In this document: piece after piece, positions 7,617 through 13,436 of the stretch | How positions within the stretch are numbered: the first letter of the stretch is position 1 | Layout of the letters: every line of letters begins with the position of its first letter | Assembly: GCA_000432435.1 (NCBI GenBank) | Contig: HF993130.1 | Coordinates: forward strand, 40,692-55,557 | Direction of reading: 5' to 3' | Source of the DNA: Eubacterium sp. CAG:180 | GTDB taxonomy: Bacteria; Bacillota; Clostridia; Oscillospirales; Acutalibacteraceae | DNA: 14,866 bases | Translations under genes and position numbers: made by a program | Notes under the pieces: generated by a model | Told to the model about the DNA's origin: nothing | Database searches by the model: none | Seen by the model: only the letters and a program-made list of their open reading frames with translations

Positions 7617-7807
7617 GTAAACCTACTTTGTTAATATTAAACAATGTGCGCCCTGTACGGGCGGCACTGCCGATGCGGACAAAAAGAGGGCAACCCCCTA
7701 CGGCGAATTTTAAGGGTTAATAATAAAAGCTTTCAAGTGCGGCAAATTAAAAAACTTTAAATTTACGCACGGATAATATCTATGATATTGTCCGATTTTT
7801 ATTTTTT
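7617..7807 (+). ncRNA. Candidate small RNA or attenuated leader, about 190 nt
   Basis: The interval is bounded by the consensus promoter 7582-7610 and the terminator 7770-7807, and holds no translated-looking frame. It contains the hairpin 7649-7663 and GTGCG (7646-7650) complementary to CGCAC (7766-7770), which could close the molecule. It matches no RNA family I can name. It could be a free small RNA, or a leader whose terminator controls the membrane protein and lipoprotein genes downstream. Confidence 0.35.
7770..7807 (+). terminator. Intrinsic terminator (or attenuator) before the 7889 gene
   Basis: An 11-bp stem, CGGATAATATC (7770-7780) with GATATTGTCCG (7784-7794), has one G-U pair and a 3-nt loop. 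It is followed by ATTTTTATTTTTT. Confidence 0.85.
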
Positions 7808-7888
7808 GTTACTTTTCGGCAGGTTTACCGGTCATATCTTCGGTAGAGAATTATGCACGTATGAGAATATTAGGAGAAACGACATATT

Positions 7889-8236
7889 ATGGGTAATTTA
7901 TTGTATGACATACCTTTCATACCTTTTGTACTGTTAATGATAGCGATGCTAGTCGCTAGTGTAATAAATTTAAAGAAACTAAAGCAGGCTGAACCTCAAA
8001 AAAGACCTTGGTGTTCGATGATGTATGTCACAATGTTAGGTGTTCCTGTCTTTACTGTTGCAAGATGTCTTCATGATTTTTCAAAGACCTATAAATACTC
8101 TGACATAGCAGATACAATAATTCTTGTATATTTCTTCGTATTTTTTATTGTGCCTTGGGCCACAAGTATTTATGTTCACAAAAAATGGGGGCATACTAAA
8201 GAAGATAATTCATTATTTCATCTTATCTTTTTTTAG
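7889..8236 (+). CDS. Small multi-pass membrane protein, apparently frameshifted at its 3' end
   Basis: The frame encodes 115 residues with three hydrophobic segments (about 9-28, 43-60 and 74-97) and basic loops (KKLKQAEPQKRP). The ATG follows AGGAG by 12 nt. The frame stops at TAG (8234-8236) inside a T7 run (8228-8234). In the next frame (-1) an open stretch continues to a TAG at 8293-8295, and its translation (LGIALFVLSAILFLIYFLDI) is a perfect fourth membrane helix. The intact protein was therefore probably about 135 residues with four helices. Causes may be a base lost from the T run, phase variation, slippage, or a read error. I do not recognise the family. It may be cotranscribed with the lipoprotein gene downstream. 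Confidence 0.65.
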   Translation: MGNLLYDIPFIPFVLLMIAMLVASVINLKKLKQAEPQKRPWCSMMYVTMLGVPVFTVARCLHDFSKTYKYSDIADTIILVYFFVFFIVPWATSIYVHKKWGHTKEDNSLFHLIFF

Positions 8237-8328
8237 GAATCGCCTTATTTGTTCTTTCTGCAATATTATTTTTAATTTATTTTTTAGATATTTAGAAATC
8301 TATGCAATAAAATAAATATCGGATTAGA

Positions 8329-8351
8329 CGGTGTTACATTTTCAAACACCG
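8329..8351 (+). other. Hairpin between membrane protein and lipoprotein genes
   Basis: CGGTGTT and AACACCG form a perfect 7-bp stem with a 9-nt loop. No U-tract follows, so it may be an mRNA stability or processing element rather than a terminator. Confidence 0.45.
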
Positions 8352-8396
8352 ATAAAATAGAAAACGACATAAAAGATTTGTTTCGGAGAAACTTTC

Positions 8397-8972
8397 ATGA
8401 AAAAATATTTATACATATTACTTCCCGTTCTTTTCTGTTTTTTAACCGCATGCTCACCGTACAGCAACCTTAAACAAACGCAAATTATTGATTCCGGAAA
8501 ATATTATCGCATTTATAAAGAGAACAACAATCAAGTCCGTTACGAAATTTATAATCCTGAGGGCAAAATTGCGTTGTCGGAAAAAACCGACCGTCCTATT
8601 GAAATTAACACGATCGGTGGCGACATAATTGACATTGGAATCGGTATGGGGACGGGAATTACAATACATAAGTACTATAATGCAAACGAAAATACTTTTT
8701 CGGAGGAATTCACAAATGTATTGACTAATTCAGATAAGTTAATTGCATATATTGAAGTTTCAAAAGAGAATCCTTTGGAAAACAGAAAGGTTGTTGTGCA
8801 AAACATTTTCGACAAAAGCCTGTTTTACAAAGAGTTTAAATTGAATTTTTCAAATGTTGATACCCCTGTTATTGAAGCAGAATTTTCAAAAGACGGAGCA
8901 TCTTTATTACTGACATATTTATCAGGGGAAAAACAAACGCAAACGTCTGAAATATTGGACTTGACAGTTTAG
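8397..8972 (+). CDS. Predicted lipoprotein of unknown function
   Basis: A 191-residue protein with a classic lipoprotein signal: MKK, a hydrophobic core, and the lipobox LTAC with C19 as the lipidated cysteine. The mature part is rich in short beta-strand-like segments (KYYRIYKENNNQVRYEIYNP, ADFS/GASLLLTYLSG-type turns) and has no cysteine or recognisable catalytic motif. It should be exported and anchored to the outer face of the membrane. GGAG lies 8 nt before the ATG. It follows the frameshifted membrane protein gene by about 100 nt, so both may depend on the promoter at 7582 passing the terminator at 7770. The family was not recognised. Base composition is more A+T-rich than that of the flanking core genes. 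Confidence 0.8.
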   Translation: MKKYLYILLPVLFCFLTACSPYSNLKQTQIIDSGKYYRIYKENNNQVRYEIYNPEGKIALSEKTDRPIEINTIGGDIIDIGIGMGTGITIHKYYNANENTFSEEFTNVLTNSDKLIAYIEVSKENPLENRKVVVQNIFDKSLFYKEFKLNFSNVDTPVIEAEFSKDGASLLLTYLSGEKQTQTSEILDLTV

Positions 8973-9036
8973 AACTGTTTGACGGTAAAATAGTGAGAAA
9001 ACAGTCAAACTTAAAACATAAGTGTCCGGAAATATA

Positions 9037-9102
9037 TGTTACGCATCGGCACATTTTAGATATATATTAACTATGTTTGTGCTGATACGTAACACTTTTT
9101 TT
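9037..9102 (+). terminator. Large inverted repeat with U-tract after the lipoprotein gene
   Basis: TGTTACGCATCGGCACA (9037-9053) pairs with TGTGCTGATACGTAACA (9078-9094) over 17 positions, with one mismatch and one G-U pair. The loop is 24 nt of A+T, and CTTTTTTT follows. It can act as a terminator. Its loop and right arm are the repeat shared with 7474-7514. Confidence 0.6.
9054..9094 (+). repeat. 41-bp direct repeat, right copy
   Basis: It matches 7474-7514 in 39 of 41 positions, in the same orientation, 1580 bp to the right. The two copies bracket the orphan promoter/terminator unit, the frameshifted membrane protein and the lipoprotein gene. Confidence 0.85.
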
Positions 9103-9123
9103 ATCGGGTACAAAGTAAAAAAT

Positions 9124-9164
9124 CCCCTCTTGATGCGGAGTACACATCAGGAGGGGTATTTTTT
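9124..9164. terminator. Bidirectional intrinsic terminator
   Basis: CCCCTCTTGATG (9124-9135) pairs with CATCAGGAGGGG (9145-9156), a 12-bp stem with one wobble and a 9-nt loop. TATTTTTT follows on the plus strand and ATTTTTTAC on the minus strand. It separates the convergent lipoprotein unit and the minus-strand gene ending at 9255. Confidence 0.9.
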
Positions 9165-9254
9165 CGGTAAAAACGGAACACCTGCTTTTCGCCGGATATT
9201 CAGCTTTGTCTCACATTAGATGCACAGCGGTTAATGTTCGGCAGTTTGTGTATA

Positions 9255-10076
9255 TCATTTGGTATTTTCAAGATACCGAACGCACTGCTCTGTAACATAG
9301 TCTTTATCAAGCGATAGGCTGTCCGAATATTGAATGTTTAAGTAAACAATCGACTTACCGTTGAAAAACAGAAAAGAACCATAGTTGAATCCGTCGGAAG
9401 AGTCGATGATACGGGCACACCCCTGTACATCATCATTGATTTGTTCGACTTTGGTATCCGTCAAGTCAAAAGTGTAAAGCAAATGAAATGAATATAATAA
9501 TTCACATATAGGTTTTGGCACATTAAGTATACCGCTTCCGGCAATATTTATAAGTGTAAAATCTCCGCCGTCATTGTTTTGTTCGCCGCGGAAAACAAAC
9601 GAACGGTTCTGGTCGGTAATATATGTATTACCGAATACAAAATTACGCGTGTTATATTCATTCCCTTTTGAGCTTGGAACGGATAAATCGGCGTCGGCAC
9701 TGTCAAGTCCAAATAAGGATTGAGTACCGAAAGTGTTTAAAAATCTTTCTTTTTCGGCTTTCCCGTTTTTGCCGCAAAATGTCACAATCAGAGAAGCACA
9801 CACGGCAATAGCAATCGTCGCAATCATAAGCGCCGTATAAACATTTAATATCTTTTCCAACGCGGAATGTTCCTTTTTGGTAAGGGCAAAGGAAAGATAA
9901 AGAATACAGTATACCAACAATAATGCGACACTCGGGAAATACAGGTAAAATGAAGCGACACTCAATGACGAAAGGTCAAATTGGGGAACGCTCAAAACAA
10001 ATAGACCAACAAGAATCAGAATAAATAAAACAACAAAATTTAAAATCGCAACTTTTTTGTTTGCCTTTTTTATCAT
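9255..10076 (-). CDS. Membrane protein with large extracytoplasmic domain, unknown function
   Basis: A 273-residue protein with three membrane helices in its first 105 residues (about 9-30, 41-65 and 79-102), joined by charged loops such as LTKKEHSALEKI. A soluble domain of about 170 residues follows (KNGKAEKERFLNTFG to the C-terminus) and by helix count should face outside. The domain is rich in aromatic and acidic residues and ends DYVTEQCVRYLENTK. No motif was recognised. AGGAG lies 12 nt before the ATG. It is the second gene of a minus-strand unit, 70 nt after the membrane-anchored protein upstream, and is followed about 90 nt later by a bidirectional terminator. The pair may form an envelope complex, but no function can be assigned. 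Confidence 0.75.
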   Translation of the reverse strand: MIKKANKKVAILNFVVLFILILVGLFVLSVPQFDLSSLSVASFYLYFPSVALLLVYCILYLSFALTKKEHSALEKILNVYTALMIATIAIAVCASLIVTFCGKNGKAEKERFLNTFGTQSLFGLDSADADLSVPSSKGNEYNTRNFVFGNTYITDQNRSFVFRGEQNNDGGDFTLINIAGSGILNVPKPICELLYSFHLLYTFDLTDTKVEQINDDVQGCARIIDSSDGFNYGSFLFFNGKSIVYLNIQYSDSLSLDKDYVTEQCVRYLENTK

Positions 10077-10146
10077 AATTATAACCGTCTCCTTTTAGTG
10101 TGACATTTTAAAAGCCAATTACGCACATTTGAACAGATTATAAAAT

Positions 10147-11001
10147 CTACACTACAACAACCGAATACGGTATATCCAAATCGACCAAATGTGTTGACAC
10201 GGCAATACCCGTTTTACCGTCAACTATATAGACATCGGAGCACTCGCCCAAAACCTGTCTTTTACATTTGACGGCAAGCTTGCCGTCCGACGAAGCTTGA
10301 ACAAATGTAGCGGATTTGCCGTATTTCTGCTGCTTACCGCCGTAAACCGACACAGCCATCGTCTTATAATTGCCGCTTTTGTCTTTATATAAAAATCGGT
10401 TATCTGTATTAAGTCCCACGGCAATAGTATCATCAGGATTAAATGTAAAAACGTCGGTTTCCTGTCCGTCACAGTCGAGCACAAGAGAGACGCTTCCGTT
10501 GTTTTCCTGCCTTGAATATACCAAATCCCCTTTATCGGTAATAAGCATATTTAAACGGTAATTAGTATAAACATTGTCTTTATATAGGTTTTCGGTATTA
10601 TCCGCTGTACTTAAACGGTAAATTTTACCGTCCGTCAAGCAATAAATGCCGTCGTCGGTTGCCGCAATTTCATCGGGGCAAAAGCTTAATTGATATGTTT
10701 TTTCAATATTGCCGTTCTTTATCAGCAGCACATCAAAAAATGAATTTTCGCCCTTGGAAACACAGCAATATTCCCCGCCGATATACTTGCCGACAAGCAA
10801 ATATTCCGAATATCCGTCAAAAGAAATCCGGGTTTCCGCTTTCTCGGATATTTTATAGGAAATCAACTTATTATCATTTACATCGGCATAAATCAAACTG
10901 TGCTTTGATATGCTGTTCCTTTTGAGCATAACCGAAGCTGCCGCTACGAGGGCAATCAGAACAGCACAAAGCGATATTATTAAAATCTTCTTGTTTTTCA
11001 T
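10147..11001 (-). CDS. Membrane-anchored, propeller-like extracytoplasmic protein
   Basis: A 284-residue protein. MKNKK is followed by a hydrophobic helix (about 6-24) without a clear cleavage site or lipobox, so it is probably an N-terminal anchor. The rest consists of repeated strand-turn units: YADVNDNKLISYKI, EIAATDDGIYCLTDGKIYRLS, MLITDKGDLVYSR, NRFLYKDKSGNYK, ASSDGKLAVKC and VYIVDGKTG. This spacing suggests a beta-propeller, although no named repeat family was identified. The start chosen is ATG 11001, about 6 nt after GGGGGA; the in-frame GTG at 11013 is itself part of that purine run. A consensus promoter lies at 11075-11103. It is the first gene of the unit with the 9255-10076 gene. 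Confidence 0.75.
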   Translation of the reverse strand: MKNKKILIISLCAVLIALVAAASVMLKRNSISKHSLIYADVNDNKLISYKISEKAETRISFDGYSEYLLVGKYIGGEYCCVSKGENSFFDVLLIKNGNIEKTYQLSFCPDEIAATDDGIYCLTDGKIYRLSTADNTENLYKDNVYTNYRLNMLITDKGDLVYSRQENNGSVSLVLDCDGQETDVFTFNPDDTIAVGLNTDNRFLYKDKSGNYKTMAVSVYGGKQQKYGKSATFVQASSDGKLAVKCKRQVLGECSDVYIVDGKTGIAVSTHLVDLDIPYSVVVV

Positions 11002-11028
11002 ATTTTCCCCCACTTGTTTTTTATAAAG

Positions 11029-11043
11029 AACACAATATGTGTT
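11029..11043. promoter_or_regulatory. Short inverted repeat in the leader of the 11001 gene
   Basis: AACACA-ata-TGTGTT is a 15-bp dyad about 25 nt downstream of the predicted start of transcription. It is of the size and position of a repressor operator, but no cognate regulator is nearby. Confidence 0.3.
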
Positions 11044-11074
11044 ACTTCCGCAATTCGTTGTTTATGTACAAGAT

Positions 11075-11103
11075 ATTATATTATTGCTTTGATAATTTGT
11101 CAA
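11075..11103 (-). promoter_or_regulatory. Consensus sigma-A promoter for the 11001/10076 gene pair
   Basis: On the minus strand TTGACA (11103-11098) and TATAAT (11080-11075) are both perfect consensus hexamers, separated by 17 nt. The leader is about 65 nt. Confidence 0.9.
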
Positions 11104-11325
11104 CATTGACTACAACGACGATGCTGTAATTCTAAAATGTTTTGCTACTGCATAAGTATGATATAAGCGACACCCGTAAACATACAAGAACGCCCCTACT
11201 TTCGTTTTGAAAGCAGGGGCTTTTTTGCGCTATGGTTAATAAAGATGTTACATATCAGTACAAATATAGCTAACAAACGCCTAAAATGCGCCGACAAGTA
11301 ATAAGTGTAGGCGAATAATATCGTT
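11104..11325. other. Non-coding region between two minus-strand units
   Basis: With the leader and promoter to its left, this makes a gap of about 320 bp between genes. It contains no protein-like frame. The clear feature is the hairpin with U-tract at 11192-11226. A second weaker inverted repeat (CGCCTA near 11278 with TAGGCG near 11308) lies closer to the small membrane protein gene and could help end its transcript on the minus strand. Confidence 0.5.
11192..11226 (+). terminator. Intrinsic terminator in plus orientation with no plus-strand gene before it
   Basis: GCCCCTACTTTC (11192-11203) pairs with GAAAGCAGGGGC (11209-11220), 12 positions with one mismatch and a 5-nt loop. TTTTTT follows on the plus strand. 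On the minus strand the hairpin is followed only by GTTCTTGT, so it would be a weaker terminator for the minus genes to the right. Confidence 0.8.
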
Positions 11326-11625
11326 TTAACGCTTTTCCTTTATCTTTGTAATAATTCCTACAACAAATATAGAAGCTATAAATATACCACTGGATATTAA
11401 AGCTACATTAGAGCTGATTTTTTCCAAATGAGTATTTGATTGATATTCCTCTATAATTCTGTTAATAATTAAAACAATAGAGTTAACAACCATGAAATAC
11501 ACAAGTATTATCCAAGGCACTTTAACCCTTCTGTATTTTATTATATAATAGATACCTATAACAATAAGTGTCAACATCAAGCCTACGTATGTTGGCATAT
11601 CCATAGATTTTATTATATGAAACAA
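11326..11625 (-). CDS. Small three-helix membrane protein (immunity-like by context)
   Basis: A 99-residue protein with membrane segments at about 12-30, 37-55 and 74-92, separated by basic or acidic loops (KYRRVK, NRIIEEYQSNTHLEK), ending TKIKEKR. The TTG start is favoured because a full AAGGAGGA (11640-11633) lies 7 nt upstream; the next in-frame ATG is seven codons on. That ribosome binding site begins directly after the TAA of the small glycine-rich reading frame upstream, so the two are translationally coupled. Size, topology and coupling to a short hydrophobic peptide frame resemble immunity proteins of bacteriocin or toxin pairs. No sequence family was recognised, so that role is inference only. 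Confidence 0.7.
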   Translation of the reverse strand: MFHIIKSMDMPTYVGLMLTLIVIGIYYIIKYRRVKVPWIILVYFMVVNSIVLIINRIIEEYQSNTHLEKISSNVALISSGIFIASIFVVGIITKIKEKR

Positions 11626-11640
11626 TATATAGTCCTCCTT

Positions 11641-11762
11641 TTAATAGCCAATCCATGCTTTTTTCCAATGGTCTTCTCCAATAGTTAACGCAGTACCAAT
11701 ACCGATTGTTAACGCAGCACCGAAAACAACCGGAAGATTGAGGCTTCCAATTAAGACTCCAT
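11641..11762 (-). pseudogene. Frame-broken small glycine-rich hydrophobic peptide gene
   Basis: A promoter (11788-11816), AGAAGG (11777-11772) and a correctly spaced ATG (11762-11760) lead into ATG-GAG-TCT-TAA, a stop after three codons. One base away, an open frame runs to TAA 11641-11643. It encodes VLIGSLNLPVVFGAALTIG, then IGTALTIGEDHWKKAWIGY, i.e. a glycine-rich hydrophobic helix with a Trp/Lys-rich tail. Restoring one base in codon 2 would give a peptide of about 40 residues. The same frame stays open upstream to 11904, but that part precedes the predicted transcription start and is not protein-like. The next gene's ribosome binding site abuts the stop. It could be a leaderless bacteriocin-like or toxic peptide, or the tail of a larger lost protein. 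Confidence 0.45.
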
Positions 11763-11787
11763 TTTGAGAAACCTTCTGTCTACTCAA

Positions 11788-11816
11788 ATTATATAAAAAG
11801 TTTCGGTGAAAGTCAA
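11788..11816 (-). promoter_or_regulatory. Consensus sigma-A promoter for the peptide/membrane protein unit
   Basis: On the minus strand TTGACT (11816-11811) and TATAAT (11793-11788) are exactly 17 nt apart. Transcription should start near 11781, leaving about 19 nt before the ATG at 11762. It faces away from sigK. Confidence 0.8.
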
Positions 11817-11934
11817 AAAGGAATTTACCGCTGCACAGTACGGCGTTTTCTCCAATTATCACAGCATTTTTTCGGGACTTGCAAATACGGCTTTTCACAA
11901 TCATATTCTTAATATGAAAGAGAGGTCGATTTTA

Positions 11935-12621
11935 ATGCTTTTGGAGCTTTTATCCGCCATAACCACAAAAATGCTTTATTTGATTCTGCATATTGAAAAT
12001 GCCGGGTCATTTCCGAAGCCGCTGTCCGCAAAAGAAGAAAAAAAGGCTCTTGAACAAATGGCTTCCGGTGACACAGAAGCCAAAAATCGCCTGATAGAGC
12101 ACAATCTGCGGCTCGTGGCGCACATAATTAAAAAATATTATTCAAATTACTCCGACCAAGAGGATCTTATTTCAATCGGCACAATAGGGCTTATAAAAGG
12201 CATAAACAGCTTTGATTACACCAAGGGTACACGCCTTGCGACATACGCCTCACGCTGTATTGAAAACGAAATACTCATGCACTTTCGCAGTCAAAAAAAG
12301 TCGGCTCAGGATATTTCCATGAGCGAACCTATCGATACGGATTCCGAGGGAAATCCACTGACACTCTCAGATATTGTCTATACAGACGATACCATCGCAG
12401 ATGATTTGGATAAAAAAATCAAAATAGAAAAGCTGCGCGAATATATCAACGAAATGGAAGACTCTCGCGACAGAGAGATAATTTTAAAGCGATACGGGCT
12501 TTTTATGTCAAAGCCGATGACGCAGCGTGAAATCGCCGAAGAAATGGGAATTTCGCGCTCCTATGTTTCCCGAATAGAAAAAAGGGCATTAAAAAAGCTC
12601 CGTGAAAAATTCACGGAGTAA
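11935..12621 (+). CDS. sigK: RNA polymerase sporulation sigma factor SigK (pro-sigma-K)
   Basis: A 228-residue sigma-70 family factor. Residues 1-20 (MLLELLSAITTKMLYLILHI) are the hydrophobic pro-sequence. It is followed by ENAGSFPKPLSAKEEKKALEQM and IEHNLRLVAHIIKKYY, the diagnostic SigK N-terminus. Region 2 includes EDLISIGTIGLIKGINSF and TYASRCIENEILMHFR; region 4 includes TQREIAEEMGISRSYVSRIEKRALKKL. SigK drives late mother-cell transcription in sporulation and is activated by cleavage of the pro-sequence. The gene is whole, not split by a skin-type element as in some Bacillus and Clostridioides. The start ATG 11935 follows GAGAGG by 9 nt; ATG 11914 is in frame but lacks a binding site. 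The last codons form a perfect hairpin (12598-12618). A SigE-type promoter was not clear. Confidence 0.93.
   Translation: MLLELLSAITTKMLYLILHIENAGSFPKPLSAKEEKKALEQMASGDTEAKNRLIEHNLRLVAHIIKKYYSNYSDQEDLISIGTIGLIKGINSFDYTKGTRLATYASRCIENEILMHFRSQKKSAQDISMSEPIDTDSEGNPLTLSDIVYTDDTIADDLDKKIKIEKLREYINEMEDSRDREIILKRYGLFMSKPMTQREIAEEMGISRSYVSRIEKRALKKLREKFTE
12591..12618 (-). terminator. Second 5S terminator, embedded in the end of sigK
   Basis: CTCCGTGAA (12598-12606) and TTCACGGAG (12610-12618) form a perfect 9-bp stem with a 3-nt loop. On the minus strand CTTTTTT follows (12597-12591). On the plus strand no T-run follows, so it serves the 5S side. Confidence 0.7.
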
Positions 12622-12629
12622 AAAAAGGC

Positions 12630-12658
12630 AAAAAAATAGCTCCCCTATTGGAGAACTA
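12630..12658 (-). terminator. 5S rRNA terminator
   Basis: On the minus strand TAGTTCTCC (12658-12650) pairs with GGGGAGCTA (12645-12637), 9 bp with two wobbles and an AATA loop. Seven Ts follow (12636-12630). It lies 12 nt after the mature 5S end. Confidence 0.85.
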
Positions 12659-12670
12659 CTTTCATAAAAT

Positions 12671-12786
<116 letters not shown>

Positions 12787-12832
12787 TTTTGAGAAACTTT
12801 GTTTTTGAACTCATCTCTCAAGTGCGAGAGTA

Positions 12833-12861
12833 AGTATATCACAAGGTTTCTCAAATTGCAA
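12833..12861 (-). promoter_or_regulatory. Promoter and A/T-rich upstream region for 5S rRNA
   Basis: On the minus strand TTGCAA (12861-12856) and TATACT (12838-12833) are 17 nt apart, with TG two bases before the -10. Upstream, 12868-12905 is almost pure A+T with repeated AAACTTTTT blocks, like the UP elements of rRNA promoters. The precursor would start near 12826, about 40 nt before mature 5S. Confidence 0.8.
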
Positions 12862-12905
12862 GTGTTTTTTGCAAAAAAGTTTAAAAAGTTTAAAAATTTT
12901 TAAAA

Positions 12906-13406
12906 TTATTCCGAAATAAGCGTTTTTTCGATTGTGCCGACGTAAATTCTGTGGTAATCTTTATTTGTATACCACTTTTCTATTGAGCTGTCCAAAAATC
13001 CGTCGGGAGTCATATCCTTAAACGCTACCTTTTTGCAGACAAGCACTTTTTTAGCCTGCTTGAATGTGACGGCATTATCTATATATTCCGGGACAAGACC
13101 CGTCTCGTCGGCCTTATCAATATCCCTGCCCGATTTTGCACCGCATATGCCGAGCTCCTTTTTATATTCGCCGTCGAAGAACGAGAGCGTGAACTCATCG
13201 TATTTTTCCATAAATTCGAGGGTATATCTCTGAGGACGGACAAAAACAAACACTACATCCTTGCCCCAAAGCTCTCCTACGCCGCCCCACGAAACGGTCA
13301 TAGTATTCCAATCGCCCTCTTTGCCTGCGGTCAAAAGAGCCCAATCATCGCTTATCATTTGTATCGGCGAACGGTCCAGCTCGCGCACGTTTATTTCTTT
13401 AAACAT
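12906..13406 (-). CDS. Flavin reductase-like (FMN-binding split barrel) protein
   Basis: A 166-residue protein of the flavin reductase-like domain family, which bind FMN or FAD in a split beta-barrel. Typical elements are WALLTAGKEGDWNTMTVSWGGVGELWGKDVVFVFVRPQRYT (22-62), where N-T-M-T-V-S-W and the RPQRYT turn contact flavin in relatives. EFTLSFFDGEYKKELGICGAKSGRDIDK (71-98) follows. The physiological substrate cannot be inferred. The start is ATG 13406, 9 nt after CGGAG; an in-frame TTG at 13415 overlaps that site. No terminator follows before the 5S upstream region, so some readthrough into 5S is possible. It is divergent from the TIM-barrel gene, 61 nt apart. Confidence 0.88.
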   Translation of the reverse strand: MFKEINVRELDRSPIQMISDDWALLTAGKEGDWNTMTVSWGGVGELWGKDVVFVFVRPQRYTLEFMEKYDEFTLSFFDGEYKKELGICGAKSGRDIDKADETGLVPEYIDNAVTFKQAKKVLVCKKVAFKDMTPDGFLDSSIEKWYTNKDYHRIYVGTIEKTLISE

Positions 13407-13436
13407 ATTTATCAACTCCGTTAAAGCATTTCTTTT

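Larger units (their letters stand above)
7370..7888 (+). other. 519-bp non-coding region after comF
   Basis: No convincing gene is present. The region holds, in order, an imperfect long inverted repeat (GGGC..ACGATT near 7389 against AATCGT..GCCC near 7435-7454), the first copy of a 41-bp direct repeat (7474-7514), a strong promoter (7582-7610), a GC-rich hairpin CGCCC-tgtac-GGGCG (7649-7663) and a strong terminator (7770-7807). A 38-codon frame at 7644-7760 lacks a ribosome binding site and has no protein-like character. Confidence 0.6.

Noticed and set aside
7644..7760. A 38-codon reading frame in the comF-downstream region
   Set aside because: No ribosome binding site precedes its ATG, it runs through hairpin-forming sequence, and the composition is not protein-like.
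9037..9094. Integron attC site
   Set aside because: The paired arms and small flanked genes are suggestive, but the ends do not give the RYYYAAC and GTTRRRY core boxes (GTTACGC has C where a purine is needed), and no integrase is present.
9022..9219. A 65-residue plus-strand frame
   Set aside because: It runs across the 9037-9102 inverted repeat and the 9124-9164 terminator and has no ribosome binding site.
11763..11904. N-terminal extension of the small hydrophobic frame as an 87-residue protein
   Set aside because: The upstream part precedes the predicted transcription start, has no ribosome binding site and looks like antisense of the sigK upstream region.
11806..11934. Longer N-terminus for sigK
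   Set aside because: The frame stays open, but the extra residues do not resemble SigK, which starts with its short hydrophobic pro-sequence. The segment also contains the minus-strand promoter, and a ribosome binding site fits ATG 11935.
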